Below the pieces are notes generated by a model. The model worked only from the letters and a program-made list of their open reading frames with translations. It did not search any database and was not told the origin of the DNA. A stretch of 5,682 nt of DNA from Bacteroidales bacterium. Its GTDB lineage: Bacteria; Bacteroidota; Bacteroidia; Bacteroidales; UBA1556. Where the stretch lies: contig JAGLDA010000053.1 of the NCBI GenBank assembly GCA_023145955.1, forward strand, positions 1 to 5,682. Direction: 5' to 3'. Made by a program: the position numbers and the translations under genes. Positions 1 to 4,608 of the stretch are shown one piece after another. Position 1 is the stretch's first letter. Each line of letters opens with the position of its first letter.

Positions 1-1
1 T

Positions 2-502
2 GATAGTATTAGTATATTTCTCATTTCTGATAAGGAAAAACCCCAGAATATTGATATTAATATTCAGCAAATGGACTATTCTGGTAAAATTATTTCATCA
101 GAAAATATTAGTACTCTAATTGATAACTCAAAAGCATATTTAACATATAAAATTCCGAAAAGCATATTTGAAAACAATATTCAATCATTAATACATATTA
201 CTGCTAAAAAAGAAGATTCCTTAGTTGCTGATTATTTCTATTACCCTATTAAACCAAAAGAAATGCAGCTTTCTAAAACTATAATTCAAACTAATATAAC
301 AGAAAATAATGGGCTTTACTTTATAAACTTAAACACTGATGTACTGGCAAAAAATATTGAAATAATAACAAATATTGACGGCGATTTATCAGATAATTAT
401 TTTGATTTGCTACCAAATGAGAATAAGAAAATATTATTTACCCCTTCTGAAAAAGGGAAATTAAATATTAAAATCAGAGTATTAAATAATCTATACCAAT
501 GA
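2..502 (+). CDS. Beta-mannosidase (GH2 family), C-terminal fragment
   Basis: The reading frame is open from base 2, so this is the last 166 codons of a gene that begins left of the window; the ATG at 71 is an internal methionine. The fragment matches the C-terminal Ig-like domain of bacterial GH2 beta-mannosidases: an alternating beta-strand pattern, a DYFYYPIKPKEMQL stretch (the strand leading into the last domain) and the family-typical SDNYFDLLPNE motif near the end, followed by a final strand. Family enzymes remove beta-linked mannose from non-reducing ends, including the Man-beta-1,4-GlcNAc core of N-glycans. The catalytic (beta/alpha)8 barrel and any signal peptide lie outside the window, so neither activity nor location can be checked here. 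The stop codon overlaps the start of the PNGase gene by four bases (ATGA, 499-502), so the two are almost certainly one operon. Family recognition is by eye; another GH2 glycosidase is possible but less likely. Confidence 0.82.
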   Translation, partial: DSISIFLISDKEKPQNIDINIQQMDYSGKIISSENISTLIDNSKAYLTYKIPKSIFENNIQSLIHITAKKEDSLVADYFYYPIKPKEMQLSKTIIQTNITENNGLYFINLNTDVLAKNIEIITNIDGDLSDNYFDLLPNENKKILFTPSEKGKLNIKIRVLNNLYQ

Positions 503-2154
503 AACAAATTCTAATCCTAGCATTTATTGTTTTGGCAATAATTTCTAATGCACAAAACAATATTGAAACATACGAAATCACTTATAGTAGTGGCGACAAC
601 AGTATAAATGTTTATTATCAGAACGACATACTTTTTCTATCGGGACCGAAATCTAAAATAGTACAATACAGCAATTTTAAGGACGCTGTAAATATAAGTT
701 TGCTAAAAACAGAGGACAGTATTTATAAAAGATCCGTTCCTTTTGCTGAGCTTTCAAAGCCACTGAAAATTGAAGAAAAAACCACGGAAACGATTCTTGG
801 TTATAAGTGCAAATATGCTGAATACTCATACTTTTCAAATAAAATAGAACTTTGGTATACCGAGAAAGCTGATTTAAAAGGCTCTTTATATAGCAGTTAC
901 CTTCCTTCGGTAAATAGTTTGGTGCTTAAAATAAAAGTTAATGGTGGCGACAGAGTTAAGGCTACTGCCATACGAAAGCTAGATACTATTGCTTTTGACT
1001 ATCTTGCTAATGATGCTATAGAAGTAAATAAGTCTCGTTTCGAAGAATTGAAAATAAATTCGAGATTTACTGTTTTACAAATATTTGATAATGAGCAAAT
1101 AAATTGGGATCCCTCAATAGAATTGCCAGAAATAAATAATTTAAAGGCTGATATTACTTATCATTTCAGAAATGGAACAGTATTATTAAAGAAAATAAAA
1201 ATTGGTGATGAGCTAAAGGCTAATAACTATGTTTTTGCCAAGCTTAATAGTCGCTCCAATGGCGATGCGTACGACAGAACCGGTTCAGTATTCATTATTC
1301 CTGCCTCGCATAATCTTACAGCATTGAATACCTACTTCGAAAACTCAAGTATTCTCCCTCCATACATTTGCAATAATAGCGATACTCTTAGTGGAATAAT
1401 TGCTACTGATAATTATGAGCCAGCAATTGAAGTTATGAGATTTTTCACATCTTTCGGAACAGATTATTTTAATGATAAGCGCCCAATAAATAATTACCCT
1501 TGGACTAATGATGTGGTTTATAAGCAAGATATTTCGAGCCTAATACCTAATGCTGAGGACGAAATATGGGTTGGTGTTTATATAGGCAATTACGATAAAG
1601 GCGGACATAAAGTAAGCCTTGAGTTTGATATATACCCTTCGTTTGAGAAAGATTCTGTACACAAAATGTTTGTAAAGCCACTATTTTCTACGGTAAATAT
1701 TATACAACCATCGAAGTATAATTATGGCAGAATATTCAAAACGGATACGTTGGTAGTAGATTTTTCTATAGACGAAGACCTTCAAAACTTAAAGCTACTC
1801 TATACAAGTACTGGCCACGGCGGCTGGGGCGAAGGTGACGAATTTGTACCTCGATTTAATCAAATACTCCTCGATGGAGAAGTTTTGTTTTCTGTAACCC
1901 CTTGGCGTACTGATTGTGCTACTTACCGCTTCTCAAATCCTGCATCAGGAAATTTTGGTAATGGGCTTTCTTCCAGCGACCTAAGTCGCTCCAATTGGTG
2001 TCCAGGAACTCTTACTCCTCCTTATGTTATTCCTTTAAAAAATCTTGAAAAAGGTCAGCACAAAATGAAGATAATTATAGAATTTGGTCCCGAAACTGAA
2101 AATGGACGCAATTCATGGAATGTGTCAGGAATTCTAACTGGAGAATATCGGTGA
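499..2154 (+). CDS. Exported peptide-N-glycosidase, PNGase F type, with GLPGLI-like N-domain
   Basis: A 551-residue protein. Residues 1-18 form a signal peptide (hydrophobic core ILILAFIVLAII, likely cleavage SNA|Q), with no lipobox, so it is predicted periplasmic or secreted. Residues about 20-165 resemble the GLPGLI family (motif ILGYKCKYA, then ELWYTEKADLKGSLYSSYLP). Residues about 215-380 and 395-545 match the paired jelly-roll domains of PNGase F: AYDR at 257-260 (D259 in the place of the catalytic Asp of the Flavobacterium enzyme), STGHGGWGEGDEF at 437-449 (E448 in the place of the catalytic Glu), and SRSNWCPG at 496-503, close to RAGWCPG of PNGase F. Such enzymes hydrolyse the amide bond between Asn and the first GlcNAc of N-glycans. 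Length and an added N-domain recall PNGase F-II of Elizabethkingia, which carries an N-terminal bowl-like domain (recalled, not searched). The start is fixed by the signal peptide and by the ATGA overlap with the beta-mannosidase gene, which implies translational coupling. No C-terminal sorting domain is visible. Confidence 0.85.
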   Translation: MKQILILAFIVLAIISNAQNNIETYEITYSSGDNSINVYYQNDILFLSGPKSKIVQYSNFKDAVNISLLKTEDSIYKRSVPFAELSKPLKIEEKTTETILGYKCKYAEYSYFSNKIELWYTEKADLKGSLYSSYLPSVNSLVLKIKVNGGDRVKATAIRKLDTIAFDYLANDAIEVNKSRFEELKINSRFTVLQIFDNEQINWDPSIELPEINNLKADITYHFRNGTVLLKKIKIGDELKANNYVFAKLNSRSNGDAYDRTGSVFIIPASHNLTALNTYFENSSILPPYICNNSDTLSGIIATDNYEPAIEVMRFFTSFGTDYFNDKRPINNYPWTNDVVYKQDISSLIPNAEDEIWVGVYIGNYDKGGHKVSLEFDIYPSFEKDSVHKMFVKPLFSTVNIIQPSKYNYGRIFKTDTLVVDFSIDEDLQNLKLLYTSTGHGGWGEGDEFVPRFNQILLDGEVLFSVTPWRTDCATYRFSNPASGNFGNGLSSSDLSRSNWCPGTLTPPYVIPLKNLEKGQHKMKIIIEFGPETENGRNSWNVSGILTGEYR

Positions 2155-2156
2155 TA

Positions 2157-2187
2157 AATACTTTTTTTTGCAAAAAAACAAAGTATT
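2157..2187 (+). terminator. Possible A/T-rich terminator hairpin after the PNGase gene
   Basis: Just after the PNGase stop, AATACTTT (2157-2164) pairs with AAAGTATT (2180-2187), and the inner T-run and A-run can extend the stem with one bulged C at 2179. The stem is nearly all A/T and has no T-tract on the plus-strand side, so it is a weak candidate. It is the only hairpin found between this operon and the tRNA gene. Confidence 0.35.
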
Positions 2188-2213
2188 GTACGATGACGTA
2201 TTACAAAAAAATA

Positions 2214-2221
2214 TATCTTTG
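2214..2221 (+). promoter_or_regulatory. Putative -7 box of the tRNA-Ala promoter
   Basis: TATCTTTG matches the Bacteroidota housekeeping -7 consensus TAnnTTTG exactly and lies about 40 bases before the mature tRNA start, a sensible place for a tRNA promoter with a short leader. The -33 box is poor: the nearest TTG, at 2186-2188, is about 25 bases upstream, longer than the usual spacing of about 19-21. Confidence 0.5.
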
Positions 2222-2261
2222 CCCTTGTTAGCATAGAGATTATAGAATCTGTTAACATTAA

Positions 2262-2338
2262 GGGGGATTAGCTCATCTGGCTAGAGCGTCTGACTGGCAG
2301 TCAGGAGGTAATCGGTTCAAGTCCGATATTCTCCACCA
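2262..2338 (+). tRNA. tRNA-Ala (anticodon GGC)
   Basis: A full cloverleaf can be folded by hand. The acceptor stem is GGGGGAT (2262-2268) with ATTCTCC (2328-2334), discriminator A2335, and CCA encoded at 2336-2338. The D-stem is GCTC/GAGC with GG in the loop. The anticodon stem is TCTGA/TCAGG around the loop CTGGCAG, giving anticodon GGC (2296-2298), which reads GCC. The variable loop is short. The T-stem is ATCGG/CCGAT with loop TTCAAGT. The third acceptor pair is G-T, the classic G3:U70 identity element of alanine tRNAs, which supports the assignment independently of the anticodon. It stands alone, with its own -7 box upstream and a strong terminator directly after CCA. Confidence 0.97.
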
Positions 2339-2372
2339 AAGAACCAACTGTTTTGTTGGTTCTTTTTATTTT
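2338..2372 (+). terminator. Rho-independent terminator of tRNA-Ala
   Basis: AAAGAACCAAC (2338-2348) and GTTGGTTCTTT (2355-2365) form a perfect 11-bp stem with a 6-base loop, followed by a T-rich tail ending at 2372. It begins at the last base of the encoded CCA, so it ends the tRNA transcript. Confidence 0.92.
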
Positions 2373-2383
2373 AAAAGGCATTA

Positions 2384-2432
2384 GTAATCGGTTCTCCCGA
2401 TGATTACCGGGACCGATATTCTCCACCAAAGA
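2384..2432 (+). repeat. Broken duplicate of the tRNA-Ala 3' end (possible attachment-site scar)
   Basis: Two blocks of the tRNA-Ala gene recur in order. GTAATCGGTTC at 2384-2394 equals 2308-2318, and the 20 bases at 2413-2432 are identical to 2323-2342, covering the 3' T-stem, acceptor 3' strand, CCA and four bases beyond. Between the blocks the tRNA has four T-loop bases (AAGT), whereas this copy has 18, TCCCGATGATTACCGGGA, which is itself an inverted repeat (TCCCG/CGGGA). The outer parts also pair (ATCGGT/ACCGAT), so the copy would fold as one longer hairpin. There is no acceptor 5' strand, D-arm or anticodon arm, so it cannot be a working tRNA. Duplicated tRNA 3' ends are typical footprints of integrases that insert at tRNA genes; a degraded tandem tRNA copy is the alternative. 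Confidence 0.8.
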
Positions 2433-2618
2433 TGATAAAGTAAAACAGAAAGACATTTTTGAAGATGAAACGATTTGGTTGTGAATAGAATAAATTGCAG
2501 AGCTTTTTAAAAATCATATTCAAACATAAACGAGCATATTCCTAATTTTTACAAAGAACAAGAACTTGATAAAGAAATAACTGCGAGAAAAATCGGAATT
2601 TCCGATTTTTTTATATAA
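2428..2618 (+). pseudogene. Decayed fragment of a RhuM-family (virulence protein RhuM) gene
   Basis: Translating from 2428 gives KDDKVKQKDIFEDETIWL and then stops at TGA 2482. Reading on in the same frame through a second stop (TAA 2491) gives IAELFKNHIQT. A one-base loss near 2527-2528 shifts the frame, and NEHIPNFYKEQELDKEITARKIGI follows. Joined, this matches the start of RhuM-family proteins: DETIWL(S/T)QxQIAELF, then NEHIxNxYxEQELD. The intact family is over 300 residues; only about 55 codons remain, with two nonsense codons, one frameshift, no in-frame start and no C-terminal part. The last codons run into a terminator-like hairpin. The 5' edge abuts the duplicated tRNA 3' end exactly, suggesting both came with, or were joined by, the same integration or deletion event. 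RhuM genes are common on genomic islands; their function is poorly defined. Recognised by eye. Confidence 0.75.
2588..2612 (+). terminator. Rho-independent terminator-like hairpin
   Basis: AAAAATCGG (2588-2596) pairs with CCGATTTTT (2602-2610) around the short loop AATTT, and the T-run continues to 2612. It looks like a classic plus-strand terminator, although the stem has only four G/C pairs. It may have belonged to the element that left the RhuM fragment; today it also insulates the small gene downstream. Confidence 0.65.
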
Positions 2619-2634
2619 GTGAATTAAAAATATC

Positions 2635-2642
2635 TATCTTTA
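2635..2642 (+). promoter_or_regulatory. Putative -7 box for the lysine-rich small gene
   Basis: TATCTTTA differs from TAnnTTTG only at the last base and sits in a context very like that of the box before tRNA-Ala. No convincing -33 TTTG was found. It would give a leader of about 75 bases containing the small hairpin AGAAC/GTTCT (2653-2657 with 2662-2666). Confidence 0.3.
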
Positions 2643-2722
2643 CGTTTTATTGAGAACAATGGTTCTTTACTATAAATGGTAGATAAATAACATAAATAAT
2701 TTACACTTAAAATATACAAATC

Positions 2723-2824
2723 ATGGGAAAAGGAAAAGATGCAAAGAAAGCCGTAAAAAAAGAGGCTGCAAAAACTCCAAAAGAAAAAAAAGCAGAGAAA
2801 AGATTGAAAAAAGCCAATAAATAA
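2723..2824 (+). CDS. Lysine-rich 33-residue small protein
   Basis: The ORF starts ATG GGA AAA GGA AAA and ends at TAA 2822-2824. The product, beginning MGKGKDAKKAVKK and ending EKRLKKANK, has 14 lysines and one arginine in 33 residues against four acidic residues. It has no cysteine, no aromatic residue and no membrane segment, so it should be a highly basic, perhaps helical, cytoplasmic peptide able to bind nucleic acid or ribosomes (inference). I recall similar unannotated MGK-AKK-type small proteins with a K(T/S)xKEKKAEK core in other bacteria, but cannot confirm a family. It starts like ribosomal protein Thx (MGKGD) but lacks the arginine/glycine-rich remainder. Support for its being real: a possible promoter box and a terminator upstream, a strong hairpin downstream, and a codon pattern free of stops despite heavy A content. 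A chance ORF in an A-rich stretch is still possible. Confidence 0.65.
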   Translation: MGKGKDAKKAVKKEAAKTPKEKKAEKRLKKANK

Positions 2825-2845
2825 TAAATTTAATTTAATTTATTG

Positions 2846-2893
2846 CAACACAACATCAAATAGGGCTATATAGCTAGTTTTGATGTTGTGTTG
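2846..2893. terminator. Strong hairpin between convergent genes, probable bidirectional terminator
   Basis: CAACACAACATCAAA (2846-2860) and TTTGATGTTGTGTTG (2879-2893) are perfect 15-bp inverted arms. The 18-base loop contains its own palindrome, GCTATATAGC (2865-2874). It lies between the small plus-strand gene and the stop of the minus-strand DUF1858 gene, where a shared terminator is expected. Neither side carries a proper T-tract: the plus side reads TTGGTGCTTG, and the minus side is only A/T-rich. A role in mRNA stability or an origin as a small repeat element therefore remains possible. Confidence 0.6.
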
Positions 2894-2938
2894 GTGCTTG
2901 TAATATCCATAAGAGATAACTAGTATTCTAATAAAGCA

Positions 2939-3196
2939 CTACATTTTTTTCACATCTATTCTTTTAGAGTATTCACTACCATCCTCACCAGGATTGTCTG
3001 CTAAGTACTGCAAATCACGTACAAAGCGTGCAATATCTTCAGCTTTAAAATTTTTCTCCTCAGCAGCTTCTTCTAAACTGCCCCAAATTGGCTCGCCGCA
3101 TACTATACAACGAATGCCTTCTTCCATTAGATACTTTACTGATGCTGGAACCTCATCAATAAGATCCTCTATTGTACTTTCTTTTGTTATATTCAC
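2939..3196 (-). CDS. DUF1858 small protein with CxxC motif
   Basis: An 85-residue protein that is essentially one DUF1858 domain, related to the hybrid-cluster-protein-associated redox disulfide domain. The N-terminal ITKESTIEDLIDEVPASVKYLMEEGIRCIVCG carries the family pattern: a threonine-capped helix, a conserved proline, then a C30-I-V-C33 pair followed by GEPIWGSLEEAAEE. The C-terminal part (helix FKAEDIARFVRDLQYLA and a charged tail) completes the usual three-helix fold. The two cysteines suggest a redox or metal-binding role in the cytoplasm; the exact partner of this stand-alone form is not known to me. The start is GTG at 3196-3194, chosen because it gives the family-typical N-terminus; there is no upstream in-frame ATG before stops. 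It lies downstream of the OmpA-family gene on the same strand but behind a strong terminator, so it probably has its own promoter, which I could not locate. Confidence 0.85.
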   Translation of the reverse strand: MNITKESTIEDLIDEVPASVKYLMEEGIRCIVCGEPIWGSLEEAAEEKNFKAEDIARFVRDLQYLADNPGEDGSEYSKRIDVKKM

Positions 3197-3254
3197 TATT
3201 CTATATTTTATTCTGTTAATACTTTCTTGATATTACTATGCCTAATGCGGATTG

Positions 3255-3299
3255 AAAACAAAAATCCCATTATTTGCAAAAATAACAAATAATGGGATT
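3255..3299 (-). terminator. Rho-independent terminator of the OmpA-family gene
   Basis: AATCCCATTATTTG (3263-3276) and CAAATAATGGGATT (3286-3299) form a perfect 14-bp stem with a 9-base loop. Read on the minus strand, the stem is followed by TTTTTGTTTTC, a good T-tract. It begins 24 bases after the end of the OmpA-family gene. Confidence 0.93.
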
Positions 3300-3323
3300 C
3301 ATAATATCAAAATTGAACCATAT

Positions 3324-4415
3324 TTACTCCTCTTCAGGAATAGTTTCAATCTCTACATCTTGTACTTCGTCTTCTAGTTTTGCACCATCAACTACCATAT
3401 CATAAAGATTGCTTAAGTCTGGCATAAGAATAATTTCTGTACGTCGGTTTTTAGCTCTTCCTTCTTTTGTGGCATTACTAGCAATAGGATTATATTCGCC
3501 CCTACCTGCTGCTGTAATCTTCTTAGGATCCAATCTTGCTCCGTCAGTAAGAATTCTTACAATTGAGGTAGCACGCTTAGCGCTTAAATCCCAATTATCA
3601 CTTATTTTGCCATTACCACTATATGGAATGCTATCCGTATGCCCTTCCACAAGAATATTTATATCTTCATTTTCTTGCAACACTTCTGCCAATTTATTTA
3701 ACGCCTGTTTTCCATTACTATTTACATCAAAACTACCACTTGCAAACATTAACTTATTATCCATAGAAACATAAACCCTACCATTACGTGTGGTTACACT
3801 AAGCCCTTGGTTTTCGTATCCAACAAGTGCATTAGCAACGCTATTTCGCAATGCCATCATAGCACTATCCTTACGCTTAACCTCGTCATTAAGTGCATTG
3901 TAAGCTAGCTCTTTCTGTCGTAATTGCTCCTGCATAAATGCCATCTGCTCACTTAATGCATCAAGCTCATTCTTACGTTTACTAAATTCTGATTCCAAAA
4001 CAGCTAATGAATCCTCACGCTTAATTAAATCTGCTTGAGATTTCTGCAATTGTGCAAGAATTTTCTTGGTTTCACGTTGATTACCTTTTATAAGATTTTG
4101 ATTTTGAGCCAATAAATCTTGGTAATTTTTATTAAGACTACTATATCTATTTTGCATGCTTCGAAAATCTCTACCAAGGTTTGTAGTATCTCTTTTCAAA
4201 TTCATTATTTGCTTTTTTTGCTTAGCTATCAGTGATGATTTTTCGTTATTAGAAGTTCTTAAATGACGATTTTCATCCTTCAAATTACTGTTTTCCTGCT
4301 CAGTAGCATCACGCTTACTTAATAGCTCATTAAATTTCTTGCTCGAAACACAGCTCGAAAAACCAATAATACTAATAATTAAAACCACTACTAAATTTAT
4401 TCTTTTATTCATCAT
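3324..4415 (-). CDS. OmpA-family peptidoglycan-binding lipoprotein with coiled coil
   Basis: A 363-residue protein. Residues 1-21 are a lipoprotein signal peptide ending in the lipobox GFSSC, with C22 as the lipidated residue. Residues about 28-195 are rich in E, K, Q, N and L in heptad-like spacing with almost no glycine or proline: a long coiled coil. Residues about 213-332 form the OmpA C-terminal domain: LMFASGSFDVNSNGKQAL, ILVEGHTDS (254-262), NWDLSAKRATSIVRIL (274-289), the GRGEYNPIASN stretch and NRRTEI (323-328). The LSxxRA and NRRxE motifs line the peptidoglycan (diaminopimelate) pocket in this family. The tail (about 347-363) is strongly acidic. Likely role: a membrane-anchored tether to the cell wall, with the coiled coil as spacer or oligomeriser. 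Two adjacent ATGs (4415 and 4412) are possible starts; AAAGGA lies just upstream. A weak -7-like TATAATTTG sits at 4447-4439. It ends in a strong terminator. Confidence 0.9.
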   Translation of the reverse strand: MMNKRINLVVVLIISIIGFSSCVSSKKFNELLSKRDATEQENSNLKDENRHLRTSNNEKSSLIAKQKKQIMNLKRDTTNLGRDFRSMQNRYSSLNKNYQDLLAQNQNLIKGNQRETKKILAQLQKSQADLIKREDSLAVLESEFSKRKNELDALSEQMAFMQEQLRQKELAYNALNDEVKRKDSAMMALRNSVANALVGYENQGLSVTTRNGRVYVSMDNKLMFASGSFDVNSNGKQALNKLAEVLQENEDINILVEGHTDSIPYSGNGKISDNWDLSAKRATSIVRILTDGARLDPKKITAAGRGEYNPIASNATKEGRAKNRRTEIILMPDLSNLYDMVVDGAKLEDEVQDVEIETIPEEE

Positions 4416-4438
4416 ATCCTTTATATTATTAAATATTA

Positions 4439-4447
4439 CAAATTATA
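4439..4447 (-). promoter_or_regulatory. Weak -7-like box before the OmpA-family gene
   Basis: On the minus strand this reads TATAATTTG, one base longer than TAnnTTTG, and it lies 24 bases before the ATG at 4415. No matching -33 TTTG is visible at the right distance. The rest of the 193-base gap 4416-4608 is A/T-rich with no ORF or good hairpin; the 7-bp inverted pair AGTTGTT/AACAACT (4562-4568 and 4595-4601) after the ABC-F stop lacks a T-tract. Confidence 0.25.
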
Positions 4448-4608
4448 TTTTCCAATAGACTCCTCTTATAACGCATAGGAATTCCATTATTGTTACCAAT
4501 TAACAAAAATAATTTATTGAAAATGATTTATCGACTATTTATTATAGAAATACTAACATGAAGTTGTTAATATAAGTTGAGCTATATGAAGGGTAAACAA
4601 CTGAGCTA

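Noticed and set aside
71..502. ATG at 71 as the start of a separate 143-residue protein
   Set aside because: The same frame is open back to base 2 and the translated upstream residues continue the beta-mannosidase C-terminal domain, so this is an internal Met.
1345..2258. Two short minus-strand ORFs overlapping the PNGase gene
   Set aside because: They are antisense to conserved PNGase domains, have no domain signal, and one spans the intergenic hairpin and promoter region.
2384..2432. A second functional tRNA gene
   Set aside because: Only the T-arm and acceptor 3' strand are present; there is no acceptor 5' partner, D-arm or anticodon arm, and the T-loop is disrupted.
2825..2845. Short AATTT tandem repeats as a CRISPR or satellite array
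   Set aside because: There are only two or three copies of a 5-base A/T unit with no spacers; this is simple sequence composition.
2994..3230. 78-residue plus-strand ORF
   Set aside because: It is antisense to the well-supported DUF1858 gene and is serine-rich shadow sequence.
3409..3774. 121-residue plus-strand ORF
   Set aside because: It lies wholly antisense to the OmpA-domain coding region and has no recognisable protein features; it is a shadow of that gene.
4562..4601. Inverted pair AGTTGTT/AACAACT as the ABC-F terminator
   Set aside because: The stem is only 7 bp with a 26-base loop and there is no T-tract on the minus strand after it.
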